The notes: generated by a model from the letters alone, not told the origin. A stretch of DNA of 64,000 bases from Crocinitomicaceae bacterium (GCA_030830895.1 JAURMC010000003.1:34019-98018), one strand, 5' to 3'. Positions 55,793 to 64,000 are shown, numbered from the stretch's first letter. A program made the numbers and translations.

Positions 55793-56158
55793 ATGAAACG
55801 CGATGATTTAATTGAATACTCTTTAGATGCCCATCACGATGAGGAAAAGGGTAAAGAAATTCGAAAAAAGATTTATAAGGTTACCATTCTTCTTACTATA
55901 GTTACCATAATTGAAGTTGTCTTAGGAGCTGCAATAAAACAAGATGCCGCAATTTGGCCGATTATTAAGTGGACTTTTTTAATCCTAACTATCTTGAAAG
56001 CCGGCTATATTGTCATGGTATTTATGCACCTTGGAGATGAACGTAAATGGTTGCGTTATGTCATACTTGTTCCTTATTTTATTTTCATACTTTACTTGAT
56101 TTTCATTGCTCTGTGGGAGGCCACGGCAATTAAGTCCGTATTGGTCTATTTTTCTTAG
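55793..56158 (+). CDS. Cytochrome c oxidase subunit IV (prokaryotic type)
   Basis: The 121-residue product has three hydrophobic helices (about 28-47, 54-77, 84-112) and the VMVFMHLGDERKW segment typical of small bacterial subunit IV/CyoD-like proteins. It stabilises the oxidase in the inner membrane. It lies nine bases after the second subunit III gene and six bases before the SCO-like gene. Confidence 0.88.
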   Translation: MKRDDLIEYSLDAHHDEEKGKEIRKKIYKVTILLTIVTIIEVVLGAAIKQDAAIWPIIKWTFLILTILKAGYIVMVFMHLGDERKWLRYVILVPYFIFILYLIFIALWEATAIKSVLVYFS

Positions 56159-56164
56159 TTTACA

Positions 56165-56833
56165 ATGAGCAATACCAAAAAACTTAGGAAGGTTTTTGGA
56201 TTTCTTTTAGTGTTTGGTCCAGCGTTATTTTTAATACTTATATCCACAAGCAGGTGTAAGCACAGGTTTAAAACGCTTGATGACTATGGACAGGTAAAAC
56301 ACTATTCTTTCACAGATAGCTATGGAAAAACGCGTACCGCCTCGGAGTTTAAAGAGGAACTTGTACTCATTACTACGATCCAAAAAACATGCCCCTATGA
56401 TTGTTCGATTTCATTTTGGCGTTTAAACCAGCTCATATATCAGCACATTCGCAAAAACAGCCATAAAAAACTTAAACGGGTGCGCATCATTTCTTTTGTT
56501 ACTGACGGGAAGGGTAATCCTTCAAACCATGCAATTATGGTTCGTCAAATGATGGAACGTGAGGTCGAAGGATATGATCCGAAATTATGGATTATTGCAA
56601 CTGGCGATGTTCGGAGTATTTACGACATCAAAAACAATAATCAAACATTATTGGAAACGGGAGATCAATACTATGGTGGGGAAGCATTTCAAGAACTCAT
56701 GCTATTAACCGATAAGCAAAATCACCTTCGTATGGTATTAAAGGGAAACCAAGAAGGGCTTATAAGAAGAATGAAAGAAAGTATCGCTTTATTATTAAAA
56801 CAGTATGATAAAGACCGGGCTATGCGTAAGTAG
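56165..56833 (+). CDS. SCO-like membrane-anchored protein lacking the copper-ligand His
   Basis: The 222-residue product has one N-terminal membrane anchor (about 11-29) and a thioredoxin-like SCO domain. The CxxxC pair is kept as CPYDC (Cys76 and Cys80). The position aligned with the copper-binding His of the neighbouring SCO protein is Phe175 (GGEAFQE against GGYAHSG). It is therefore unlikely to bind copper like a true SCO, and could be a thiol reductase for oxidase assembly. It overlaps the next gene by 29 bases, so the two are made together. Confidence 0.75.
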   Translation: MSNTKKLRKVFGFLLVFGPALFLILISTSRCKHRFKTLDDYGQVKHYSFTDSYGKTRTASEFKEELVLITTIQKTCPYDCSISFWRLNQLIYQHIRKNSHKKLKRVRIISFVTDGKGNPSNHAIMVRQMMEREVEGYDPKLWIIATGDVRSIYDIKNNNQTLLETGDQYYGGEAFQELMLLTDKQNHLRMVLKGNQEGLIRRMKESIALLLKQYDKDRAMRK

Positions 56834-57479
56834 CATACTACTTTTATTATTAATTCAGGGCTGTTCACAAACGCCAAAACTTCCATATCTTGGAAATGCG
56901 GATGTAGAATATACAGAAAAAAATGGTGTGGTTATAGCGGATACTATTTATCCTCAAATACCATCCTTTACTTTTAAAAATCAATTAGGAAGAAGCGTAA
57001 CGAATCAAGCATATCAAGGAAAAATATGGGTGGTTGAATTCTTTTTTACATCTTGTCCTACAATTTGTCCCGTGATGACAACCCAATTGAAAAGATTGTA
57101 TTCACAACTAAACCCAAAAATGCACCACGATATTCAGTTTCTTTCATTTTCAATAGACCCTTCCAAAGATACCCCTTCGGTCTTATATAACTACCAAAAA
57201 AAGAACCATATCCAATATAAGAATTGGGACTTGTTGTCGGGGGATGAAGCCGAAACTCATAGACTAGGAATTCAAAATTTTTTAACATTTGCAGGAAAAG
57301 ATGATTTATCTTCCGGTGGATATGCCCATTCCGGTTCCTTTACCTTAGTTGACGCACAAGGATATGTGCGAGGCGTGTATGCGGTCACCAATTTCGATTT
57401 ATCGGTAAATGAACAAGAATTCAATCGAATGGTTAATGAATTAAATACCCTGTATAATGAACACATTAGCTCCAAATAA
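56805..57479 (+). CDS. SCO1/SenC-family copper chaperone lipoprotein
   Basis: The 224-residue product has a lipobox (IQGC, Cys20) and an intact SCO site: Cys84 and Cys88 in SCPTICP and His175 in GGYAHSGSF. It delivers copper to the CuA site of oxidase subunit II in the periplasm, by family knowledge. It overlaps the SCO-like paralogue upstream by 29 bases and the DUF420 gene downstream by 23 bases, within the same respiratory operon. Confidence 0.92.
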   Translation: MIKTGLCVSSILLLLLIQGCSQTPKLPYLGNADVEYTEKNGVVIADTIYPQIPSFTFKNQLGRSVTNQAYQGKIWVVEFFFTSCPTICPVMTTQLKRLYSQLNPKMHHDIQFLSFSIDPSKDTPSVLYNYQKKNHIQYKNWDLLSGDEAETHRLGIQNFLTFAGKDDLSSGGYAHSGSFTLVDAQGYVRGVYAVTNFDLSVNEQEFNRMVNELNTLYNEHISSK

Positions 57480-58029
57480 AATCTCCTCGTATAAAAAACT
57501 AATTGTTTTAGTTTCAATAATCATTCCTATTGTCGTTGGCGTATTATTTTCTATAAAAAAAATTCCCGGGAATCTGTCGTTCCTTCCTCCCATTTATGCG
57601 GGGTTTAATGCCGCAACATCTATATTATTGATTGCTGCATTAATCGCTATAAAAAACGGAAAAACAAAAGCACATCGGCTTTTTGTTCGGTTAGCCCTGT
57701 TACTCTCTATTTTGTTCCTTGGTTGTTATGTCGCTTATCACTTAACCTCGAACCCAACATATTTTGGAGATTTAGACCACAATGGTTCCCTTAGCGATGC
57801 GGAAAAAGTAGCAGCCGGAAAATGGAGAATTATTTATTTTTTTACATTAATCTCCCACATTGGACTCAGTATGGTGGTTATTCCAATGGTGTTGTTTTCA
57901 TACCTACATGCATGGGCAGGAAACTATCAAAAACATAAAAAACTGGTTCGATTTTCTTATCCAATCTGGCTTTATGTTGCAATAACCGGCGTTTTAGTTT
58001 ATTGGATGATTTCCCCGTATTACGTTTAA
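57457..58029 (+). CDS. DUF420-family membrane protein with EF-hand-like loop
   Basis: The 190-residue product has five helices (about 14-33, 43-65, 75-97, 125-150, 165-185) as in DUF420/CtaM-like oxidase assembly proteins. Between TM3 and TM4, residues 105-116 read DLDHNGSLSDAE, which fits the 12-residue EF-hand calcium loop with acidic or polar ligands at 1, 3, 5 and 12. Conserved His residues occur in TM3/TM4 (YHL, SHIG). It closes the oxidase operon and abuts the convergent OmpA-family gene with two bases between. Confidence 0.88.
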   Translation: MNTLAPNKISSYKKLIVLVSIIIPIVVGVLFSIKKIPGNLSFLPPIYAGFNAATSILLIAALIAIKNGKTKAHRLFVRLALLLSILFLGCYVAYHLTSNPTYFGDLDHNGSLSDAEKVAAGKWRIIYFFTLISHIGLSMVVIPMVLFSYLHAWAGNYQKHKKLVRFSYPIWLYVAITGVLVYWMISPYYV

Positions 58030-58031
58030 AT

Positions 58032-59165
58032 CTACTTGATTTTTACTTCTACCCTTCGATTTGCTTCCTTTTGTTCTTCAGTTTCCGGATTAGCAAAAAT
58101 CGGTTTTGTATTTCCGAGACCCACCGCAGAAAGCCTCTCTTGTTCTATTCCGCAAGAAATCAAATAATCCACAATTCTTTTTGCTCGCTTTTTGGATAAT
58201 CGCTGTGAACTTAAAGAATTTCCACCTTCATCATTCACGTGCCCTTGAACCTCAATAGAAATACTTGGATTTAACAATAAAAAATCTTTCAGGCGTTTTA
58301 ATCGTGGCATTGATTCATCTAAAATTATTGCAAGCCCTCCCGCGAAATAAATATCATCCAATTTCGTAATTGCTCCATGAGTTATCGGGTTAAGATAAAT
58401 GGTATCGTGTTGTGTCGTTGATGAAATTGGGTGATTAAAAATATCCCGAGAATAATATCCTTCTGCATCAATTCGCAATGTTGCTTTTAATTTTCGTTGG
58501 TTATTCACCAAAATATCAGAGCCCCTGTAAGAGCCGTCAATAAGGCTAGATGCAACCAACGATAATTTGGCAATTACTGGAAATCCCGTTAATTCATCTC
58601 TAAAATGTATACCATACACCGGCGCGCTTCGGTTGTACGCCAGGTTTAAGAGTAATGAATCCTTTAACAATCTGCCATCACTTGTTAGAGGAATATAATT
58701 CAATTTTAAATCTAACAGTGGCGTTTTGCCTTTTTGTGCATGCAGTGCAATATAATAGTTTTTATTTGTGAAGCAGTTGTAGGTTGGGACGACGGTATCC
58801 CCCGCCCCCCTGTTTTCACAAGACACTAAAAGGGCTTTTTTGGAGGCAATAGATGGACAATATTCGGTTGCATTTGTTTCAAAGACGAATATGATCAATG
58901 AATCCACATAAGAGCTTATCTCTAAATTCATTTGACCATCGTGGGGAGGGTTAAATTGTAACCAGATCAAGTTATTCGAGGCAATTGGTAAATTACAATA
59001 TGACTGTATACCGCTTTTGTCTTTTCCTATTTTACCTTTAAACTTTAATTGATAAGACACATTTGGACTTATGGATATATTTCCAGCACACATCGTGAAG
59101 TCTTTTTGAGCAAAAAGAACATTCAAACAGAATAAAACCAATAAAAAACTAATTAGATTCTTCAA
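58032..59165 (-). CDS. OmpA-family outer-membrane protein
   Basis: The 377-residue product has a signal peptide (about 1-19), a beta-rich N-terminal region, a carboxypeptidase-regulatory-like strand set near 200-260, and a C-terminal OmpA peptidoglycan-binding domain at about 270-377 (VQGHVNDEGGNSLSSQRLSKKRA, ANRRVEVKIK). It probably tethers the outer membrane to peptidoglycan. The start codon is a TTG at 59165; no ATG or GTG is suitably placed. It follows the DUF4403 gene by 25 bases. Confidence 0.85.
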   Translation of the reverse strand: MKNLISFLLVLFCLNVLFAQKDFTMCAGNISISPNVSYQLKFKGKIGKDKSGIQSYCNLPIASNNLIWLQFNPPHDGQMNLEISSYVDSLIIFVFETNATEYCPSIASKKALLVSCENRGAGDTVVPTYNCFTNKNYYIALHAQKGKTPLLDLKLNYIPLTSDGRLLKDSLLLNLAYNRSAPVYGIHFRDELTGFPVIAKLSLVASSLIDGSYRGSDILVNNQRKLKATLRIDAEGYYSRDIFNHPISSTTQHDTIYLNPITHGAITKLDDIYFAGGLAIILDESMPRLKRLKDFLLLNPSISIEVQGHVNDEGGNSLSSQRLSKKRAKRIVDYLISCGIEQERLSAVGLGNTKPIFANPETEEQKEANRRVEVKIK

Positions 59166-59190
59166 TACCCTTATTTCGCGTAATAACGTG

Positions 59191-60579
59191 TTAATCTAAA
59201 ATAAGTTTCATTGATCCTGTCATCTGGGTTCGAAGAACCAAATGAGTAGTAGTATAATAAATAGAATTTAAAGCTATTTTGTTTATTCTGCCATTCATCA
59301 TTACTCCCTCTGTCAAGGGTTGATTAAAGGCTGAATTAATTTCCTTCTTCACATCCTCGAGCATGGTTGTATAATTAAATTTACCTTGTTCCTCCACTAA
59401 TTGATTTATTTTGGAGTTAAAAAACCACTTTGCAGATTTAAGGAGTACGCTTTTTGTTTTCACATCAAAATCAACATTGGTTAATTCGATTTGCATTAAT
59501 GAATCATTTAATAAGGGGGTTGCAAGTAAATAAACAACCCCCCGTTTCGAACCGGAGAATGTGGTTTTAAGAATGATTCGATTGTCGGTAGATCCTGATA
59601 CAGCAATATCTTCAATAATGATTTTTTTTCGTTTTATTTCAAATACCTCGCCCTTAAAAGAAGTCCTAATAAAATTACTTAGCGAATCATACCCTAATAT
59701 CACATCAAGTCCAAAATTTAAACCATTATCCGCCTTGTTTTGAGATAAATTGGGAAGTGAAGATGAAATTAATTGCGGTTTTTCTGTTGTGAATGATGGC
59801 GAAACATCGATATTAAAATTAAACCTTGCTTTTTTGTCGGAAAATTTCAACTCACTTATGGCCAAAGAAGAGGGGGCAAGACTTAGGTACCCATAGCCAG
59901 GAATTTCAGTGGGTTGTTGTAATAACTTCCAAGATTCTTTGGCAATAGATTTAATATCAATTGAGCTAAATTGTTTATCTATTTCCTGCTCTAAAACCTT
60001 TAGTTGTTTGATGATTTCTTTTTCCACATCATTGGTTACATCAATGTTAGCTATGGTAAGTTCGCAAGGGTCTAAAAGCTCAAATTTTTGCAAGTTTGTT
60101 GCTGTTTTAAAGGAATAATCTGAATTAACATTCACCGCGGTGCTATACAATAAATTGAATTTTCGCATCGGTTCATTTTCTCCGCAACTCATATAAACTC
60201 TCGGTATCAGACAGGATCCTTTTTCATTCGTAAGCGTATGACATTTAGGACAATAATTTAGTTTAAGTTTTAACTGCCCCCCCACTTCATACCCTATTTT
60301 ATTTCCCGAACCAGAAAATTTAATGTTCTCTCGTTTTATTGTATACGAGGTACTTAATCCTTCGCACTGCTGATTTTTACCCGAATAATACTTCGGGATT
60401 TCCTTCTCTGCAGCGTTTAAATAACTGCTTAAATCAATTTCAACTGGAATCGTTATGGCTGATACCCGATTATTGAGTGCAGGATATGGCTCAATAAAAT
60501 TATCAGGAACCGCTGTTTCAATGACCTTACACGAGGTTAAAAAACAGCCGATTAAAAGGATATATAGAATTGTTTTCAT
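59191..60579 (-). CDS. DUF4403-family lipoprotein
   Basis: The 462-residue product has a lipobox (LTSC) and the DUF4403 beginning VSAITIPVEIDLSSYLNAAEKEIP. The family is predicted to adopt a lipid-binding TULIP-like fold, but its role is not established. A cysteine-rich insert near residues 100-135 (YCPKCH, GSCL, MSCGE) could bind zinc or form disulfides. The ATG at 60579 starts the signal peptide, eight codons after an alternative. It probably shares a transcript with the OmpA-family gene. Confidence 0.75.
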   Translation of the reverse strand: MKTILYILLIGCFLTSCKVIETAVPDNFIEPYPALNNRVSAITIPVEIDLSSYLNAAEKEIPKYYSGKNQQCEGLSTSYTIKRENIKFSGSGNKIGYEVGGQLKLKLNYCPKCHTLTNEKGSCLIPRVYMSCGENEPMRKFNLLYSTAVNVNSDYSFKTATNLQKFELLDPCELTIANIDVTNDVEKEIIKQLKVLEQEIDKQFSSIDIKSIAKESWKLLQQPTEIPGYGYLSLAPSSLAISELKFSDKKARFNFNIDVSPSFTTEKPQLISSSLPNLSQNKADNGLNFGLDVILGYDSLSNFIRTSFKGEVFEIKRKKIIIEDIAVSGSTDNRIILKTTFSGSKRGVVYLLATPLLNDSLMQIELTNVDFDVKTKSVLLKSAKWFFNSKINQLVEEQGKFNYTTMLEDVKKEINSAFNQPLTEGVMMNGRINKIALNSIYYTTTHLVLRTQMTGSMKLILD

Positions 60580-60603
60580 TTTATTGTTTTTATAAGCATA
60601 CAT

Positions 60604-60793
60604 GCTGATTAAACCAGAGGATGAAGATGTTTAACGCAAAAACCAAGCCCTCTTCCTCTGCAATTATTTGGGATATATTCATGAGCGTCAAGGGCCCACC
60701 AAACAGATTAAAATCAAAGTCTCCGCTTGATTGCTAACAAAGCACACTACTCAGTCTAAATAACCATGAACCAAAAAATAAATAATAAGACAT
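60604..60793. other. Intergenic region between DUF4403 and icd
   Basis: These 190 bases hold no open frame I can support. They must contain the promoter of the DUF4403/OmpA unit on the minus strand. I see no clear TAnnTTTG box or RNA structure other than the icd terminator at its right edge. Confidence 0.5.
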
Positions 60794-60815
60794 AAAAAAT
60801 CCCGCAATGCGGGAT
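60794..60815 (-). terminator. Rho-independent terminator of icd
   Basis: On the minus strand ATCCCGC pairs with GCGGGAT around a three-base loop and is followed by a T run. It begins a few bases after the icd stop codon. Confidence 0.85.
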
Positions 60816-60820
60816 TAAAA

Positions 60821-62050
60821 TTAATTCATTTTTGATTTCAGCCCACGATCTAAGGCGTCTAAAAACTCCTCAGTGTATACATAGTGTTCACCATGATTTA
60901 CTTTATTTCCATGTATGCATACCGCCAAATCTTTTGTCATTATTCCTGACTCTACCGTTTCAATACAAACACGTTCCAAGGTCTCGCAGAAATCAATTAA
61001 TGCTTGATTTCCGTCTAATTTCCCGCGAAAGGCTAAGCCACGGGTCCATGCAAAAATTGATGCAATTGGATTCGTAGAGGTTTTCTTACCTGCTTGGTGG
61101 TCTCTGTAGTGCCTGGTTACGGTTCCATGAGCCGCTTCAGACTCCATAATTTCGCCGTCAGGGGTAATTAACACAGAGGTCATTAATCCAAGAGAACCAA
61201 AGCCTTGAGCTACTGTATCGGACTGAACATCACCATCATAATTTTTACACGCCCAAACAAAATTTCCATTCCATTTTAACGCAGAAGCCACCATGTCATC
61301 AATTAATCTATGTTCATACGTGATCCCTGCCGCGTCAAAATCGGATTTAAATTCAGCGTGGTATATTTCCTCAAAAATATCTTTGAATCGACCATCGTAT
61401 TTCTTAAGAATCGTGTTTTTTGTTGAAAGATATAAAGGCCATTTTTTACTTAAGGCCATGTTAAAACAGCTGCGTGCGAATCCTGAGATGGATTCATCTG
61501 TATTATACATCGCCATGCCAACTCCGTCTCCTTTGAAATTATATACCTCAAATTGCTGTACATCTCCACCATCCTCGGGAGTAAAGGTTATTGTAAGTTT
61601 TCCTTTGCCTTTAAATACTGCGTCCGTTGCCCGATACTGATCTCCAAATGCGTGTCGTCCAACAATGATTGGTGCCGTCCAATTCGTTACTAATCGTGGT
61701 ACGTTTTGCATGACAATTGGCTCTCTAAACACGGTGCCATCAAGTATATTTCTGATCGTTCCGTTCGGAGATTTCCACATGGACTTTAAATTAAATTCCT
61801 TTACCCTCGCCTCATCCGGTGTTATGGTAGCACATTTAATCCCTACTTGATATTTCTTTATCGCTTCTGCTGCATCAATGGTGATTTGATCGTTAGTTTT
61901 ATCGCGTTTTTCAATTCCTAAATCATAATACTTTATATCGACATTCAAATACGGAAGAATAAGTTTATCTTTTATAAATTTCCAAATGATCCGAGTCATT
62001 TCATCTCCATCTAATTCTACTACTGGGTTCGCTACATTTATTTTTGACAT
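60821..62050 (-). CDS. icd: NADP-dependent isocitrate dehydrogenase, homodimeric animal/plant-like type
   Basis: The 409-residue product oxidises isocitrate to 2-oxoglutarate with NADP. Its sequence ([60 protein letters not shown]) follows the type found in the eukaryotic cytosolic/mitochondrial NADP enzymes rather than the E. coli type. The ATG at 62050 is preferred over a TTG three codons earlier. fumC, another TCA-cycle gene, is 40 bases upstream on the same strand. Confidence 0.95.
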   Translation of the reverse strand: MSKINVANPVVELDGDEMTRIIWKFIKDKLILPYLNVDIKYYDLGIEKRDKTNDQITIDAAEAIKKYQVGIKCATITPDEARVKEFNLKSMWKSPNGTIRNILDGTVFREPIVMQNVPRLVTNWTAPIIVGRHAFGDQYRATDAVFKGKGKLTITFTPEDGGDVQQFEVYNFKGDGVGMAMYNTDESISGFARSCFNMALSKKWPLYLSTKNTILKKYDGRFKDIFEEIYHAEFKSDFDAAGITYEHRLIDDMVASALKWNGNFVWACKNYDGDVQSDTVAQGFGSLGLMTSVLITPDGEIMESEAAHGTVTRHYRDHQAGKKTSTNPIASIFAWTRGLAFRGKLDGNQALIDFCETLERVCIETVESGIMTKDLAVCIHGNKVNHGEHYVYTEEFLDALDRGLKSKMN

Positions 62051-62067
62051 TCTTTTCAATTTTGGTG

Positions 62068-62075
62068 CAAAGTTA
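62068..62075 (-). promoter_or_regulatory. -7 box ahead of icd (TAACTTTG on minus strand)
   Basis: An exact TAnnTTTG match on the minus strand ends 17 bases before the icd ATG, in the short gap after fumC. It suggests icd can be transcribed independently. Confidence 0.4.
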
Positions 62076-62090
62076 GTAATTGTTCAAGAA

Positions 62091-63488
62091 TTAATCCATT
62101 GAACCAATCATCTTTGAGGGGTCAACATAGATGTCATATTCTTCAGGAGTGACATGACCTAGTGTTACTGCAGCATCTTTTAGTGTGGTTCCATGTTTAT
62201 GGGCATATTTTGCAATCTCAGCAGCTTTATAATATCCGATTTTAGTATTTAATGCCGTAACCAACATCAAGGAATTATTCAGGTGTTTGTTAATTTCGGG
62301 TAAATTAGGTTCTATCCCTACCGCACATTTAACTGCGAACGAAACACATGCATCACCAATTAATCTTGCAGATTGTAAAACATTTGCTGCAATAACCGGT
62401 TTGAAAACATTAAGTTCAAAATGTCCGTTTGATCCGCCAATTGATACCGAAACATCGTTTCCAATTACTTGGGCGCATACCATAGTTAATGCTTCAGGCT
62501 GTGTTGGATTTACTTTTCCTGGCATTATTGATGATCCAGGCTCATTGTCGGGAATTATTAATTCACCAATTCCACAACGTGGACCAGATGACAACATTCT
62601 TATGTCATTAGCTATTTTCATTAATGCTACTGCCGCTCTTTTCAAAGCACCCGACAACTCAACCATAGCATCATGAGCTGCTAACGCTTCAAATTTGTTT
62701 TTGGCGGTTACAAATGGTAACCCAGTAAATTCGGCAATTTTTCTAGCCACTAATGTATCATATCCCGCAGGCGTGTTTAATCCGGTGCCTACCGCTGTTC
62801 CTCCCAGAGCGAGTTCTGATACAGCCTCTAATGCATTATTAATGCAACGAATGGAGTAATCAATTTGGGCAACATATCCACTAAATTCTTGACCAAGTGT
62901 CAAAGGTGTGGCGTCCATAAAATGTGTTCGGCCAGTTTTAACTATATCTTTAAAAGCTTTTGCTTTTTCGTCTAATACCTCACGTAAATGGTTCATTCCA
63001 GGAAGGGTGATTTCAACCGTTTGTTTATACGCTGCTATATGCATTGCAGTAGGATATGTATCGTTTGAAGATTGGGATTTGTTCACATCATCATTTGGGT
63101 TAAGCACTTTCGTTTCATCGTTCAATGAACCACCAGCTAGCACATGGCCTCTATTCGCAATGACTTCATTACAATTCATATTGGATTGGGTTCCGGAACC
63201 GGTTTGCCAAATAACTAAAGGAAATTCTGAATCATGCATTCCCGATAACATTTCATCACAAACCGATGCAATTAAGTCCCTTTTTTCTACTGATAGCACT
63301 CCTAATTCACAGTTTGCATGAGCAGCTGCTTTTTTTAAATAAGCGAACGCATAAATAATTTCTATTGGCATAGATCCTTCAGGCCCAATTTTAAAATTAT
63401 TCCTAGAGCGCTCTGTTTGGGCACCCCAATATTTGGAAGCAGGAACCTTTACCTCTCCCATGGTGTCTTTTTCAATTCTAAATTCCAT
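62091..63488 (-). CDS. fumC: Class II fumarate hydratase
   Basis: The 465-residue product is an iron-independent fumarase of the aspartase/fumarase superfamily, interconverting fumarate and malate. The signature [16 protein letters not shown] is intact, as are [30 protein letters not shown] and [16 protein letters not shown]. It is the upstream neighbour of icd, so two TCA-cycle genes lie together. Its promoter is shared back to back with a 51-residue membrane peptide gene. Confidence 0.96.
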   Translation of the reverse strand: MEFRIEKDTMGEVKVPASKYWGAQTERSRNNFKIGPEGSMPIEIIYAFAYLKKAAAHANCELGVLSVEKRDLIASVCDEMLSGMHDSEFPLVIWQTGSGTQSNMNCNEVIANRGHVLAGGSLNDETKVLNPNDDVNKSQSSNDTYPTAMHIAAYKQTVEITLPGMNHLREVLDEKAKAFKDIVKTGRTHFMDATPLTLGQEFSGYVAQIDYSIRCINNALEAVSELALGGTAVGTGLNTPAGYDTLVARKIAEFTGLPFVTAKNKFEALAAHDAMVELSGALKRAAVALMKIANDIRMLSSGPRCGIGELIIPDNEPGSSIMPGKVNPTQPEALTMVCAQVIGNDVSVSIGGSNGHFELNVFKPVIAANVLQSARLIGDACVSFAVKCAVGIEPNLPEINKHLNNSLMLVTALNTKIGYYKAAEIAKYAHKHGTTLKDAAVTLGHVTPEEYDIYVDPSKMIGSMD

Positions 63489-63492
63489 TAGG

Positions 63493-63525
63493 TTTGTTTT
63501 TGTAACTATTTATTATTTACCTTTG
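63493..63525 (+). promoter_or_regulatory. Promoter of the 51-residue membrane peptide gene: TTTG, 21 bases, TACCTTTG
   Basis: TTTG at 63493-63496 and the exact -7 box TACCTTTG at 63518-63525 are 21 bases apart, within the flavobacterial range. The box ends 22 bases before the ATG at 63548. Confidence 0.5.
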
Positions 63526-63535
63526 TAACCGAATA

Positions 63536-63543
63536 CAAATTTA
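63536..63543 (-). promoter_or_regulatory. -7 box for fumC (TAAATTTG on minus strand)
   Basis: An exact TAnnTTTG match on the minus strand, ending 47 bases before the fumC ATG. Its -33 region would fall inside the divergent small gene. Confidence 0.4.
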
Positions 63544-63547
63544 CAAG

Positions 63548-63703
63548 ATGATCAGCACATTCGGCATTGTTTTATTCCTTTTAATTTTCGGAATGGCTTT
63601 TTGGTTACTATTATTTCTTTTAGGTTTTATAGTTCCCTTTTGGATCACCATTGACATTTTTGAGCGATTCCGCCCAAAGCGGATTTTAGACGACAGAAAA
63701 TGA
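63548..63703 (+). CDS. 51-residue hydrophobic membrane peptide
   Basis: A 156-base frame encodes a 51-residue product beginning MISTFGIVLFLLIFG, with two closely packed hydrophobic stretches (about 4-22 and 23-35), then a charged tail FERFRPKRILDDRK. Support comes from a promoter with both elements upstream, a terminator 5 bases after the stop, and a membrane peptide with a positively charged end. The function is unknown. Confidence 0.55.
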   Translation: MISTFGIVLFLLIFGMAFWLLLFLLGFIVPFWITIDIFERFRPKRILDDRK

Positions 63704-63707
63704 TATT

Positions 63708-63726
63708 AGCCCTTTTGGGCTTTTTT
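63708..63726 (+). terminator. Short rho-independent terminator after the membrane peptide gene
   Basis: AGCCC, TTTT, GGGCT forms a 5-bp stem followed by a T run on the plus strand. The stem is short but the layout is classic. Confidence 0.6.
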
Positions 63727-63952
63727 ATTGTATTATTTATAATCCCATCAACGCATCGTTTTTCTACATGTTTTTTTTATCTCAGCACAAAGGAGGCAAT
63801 TATCGATCAAGCCCTTGTTTTGAGAAATAGGTTTTTAAGCAAATAGAGAACGGTAGGAATCTAAAGCTGTATGTTAAATTTTTTATAATTAAAAAATTCA
63901 GTGGTATTGAATCCGCCTCAATTCCTTTTCAGCGGTTTTATCAGAAATAAAA
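63727..63952. other. Gene-free stretch near the right end
   Basis: This AT-rich stretch contains no supported gene, promoter pair or repeat. A 48-codon frame at 63700-63846 runs through the terminator and is not accepted. Confidence 0.5.
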
Positions 63953-63988
63953 AGCGGAGATCCGATTAATTTTAATCAAATCTCCGCT
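63953..63988 (-). terminator. Terminator for a minus-strand unit entering from the right
   Basis: AGCGGAGAT and ATCTCCGCT form a 9-bp stem with an inner AT-rich loop that can pair further. On the minus strand it is followed by TTTTTATTT. It should end a transcript that begins beyond the right edge of the window. Confidence 0.75.
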
Positions 63989-64000
63989 AGAGTGACCCCG

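Noticed and set aside
63700..63846. 48-codon frame overlapping the stop of the 51-residue peptide gene by ATGA
   Set aside because: A rho-independent terminator lies within its first codons and its second half shows no recognisable protein character, so it is probably chance.
63985..64000. Possible 3' end of a minus-strand tRNA gene at the window edge
   Set aside because: The last bases after the terminator-like hairpin resemble a tRNA acceptor region, but too little sequence remains to test a cloverleaf.
1..64000. CRISPR arrays, insertion sequences, phage genes, toxin-antitoxin or defence systems
   Set aside because: I looked for regular direct repeats, transposase or integrase motifs, and typical small toxin/antitoxin pairs, and found none.

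Overview
The window is an AT-rich chromosomal segment of a Bacteroidota member, most likely a free-living, probably aquatic Flavobacteriales-type bacterium (inference). The evidence is three secreted proteins with type IX secretion (T9SS) sorting domains, a SusC/SusD pair in a glycan utilisation locus, the split subunit III/IV layout of the cytochrome oxidase genes, many Bacteroidota lipoproteins, and promoter boxes of the Bacteroidota TAnnTTTG type with little Shine-Dalgarno signal. I see no phage, insertion sequence, CRISPR array, rRNA or complete tRNA. Nearly all of the window is coding and no gene-free stretch exceeds 300 bases.

Layout. 1-10 kb: a large T9SS adhesin-like protein, glycolytic gap and pgk (convergent), an M1 aminopeptidase lipoprotein, peroxiredoxin bcp, recA, a small lipoprotein and a thioredoxin. 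10-20 kb: a minus-strand run (unknown protein, lipB, a phosphosugar isomerase, an acyl-CoA carboxylase beta subunit, a membrane protein, a TPR lipoprotein), then tadA, a RidA-family gene, a TPR membrane protein and an rRNA methyltransferase-like gene. 20-31 kb: a TonB-dependent receptor, an outer-membrane barrel plus lipoprotein pair, a pseudouridine synthase, yraN, a second large T9SS protein, and a tightly coupled four-gene cassette (FAD oxidoreductase, methyltransferase, SDR, glycosyltransferase) that looks like surface-glycan biosynthesis. 31-38 kb: an M20 dipeptidase, polA, dxr and small lipoproteins.

38-50.7 kb is the main accessory block: a minus-strand beta-glucan (laminarin-type) polysaccharide utilisation locus. 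It holds an FHS-family sugar transporter, a Nudix-derived NrtR-like regulator with a degenerate catalytic box, SusC, SusD, a PKD-domain surface lipoprotein, a GH16 endo-glucanase, a GH3 beta-glucosidase and a T9SS-exported protein with two carbohydrate-binding-like modules. A 7-5-7 inverted repeat lies in the promoter region of susC and, with one mismatch, in that of the exported binding protein, suggesting a small regulon.

50.7-64 kb: dxs diverges from a respiratory block (cyoE, two subunit III paralogues with large soluble insertions at the same place, subunit IV, a SCO-like protein lacking the copper-ligand His, a true SCO, and a DUF420 protein with an EF-hand-like loop). Then come an OmpA-family protein, a DUF4403 lipoprotein, an animal/plant-type NADP isocitrate dehydrogenase, fumC and a 51-residue membrane peptide gene.

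Seven convergent gene pairs abut or overlap without any visible terminator, and at least five genes have a TAnnTTTG-like box only 3-5 nt before the start codon, suggesting leaderless mRNAs.
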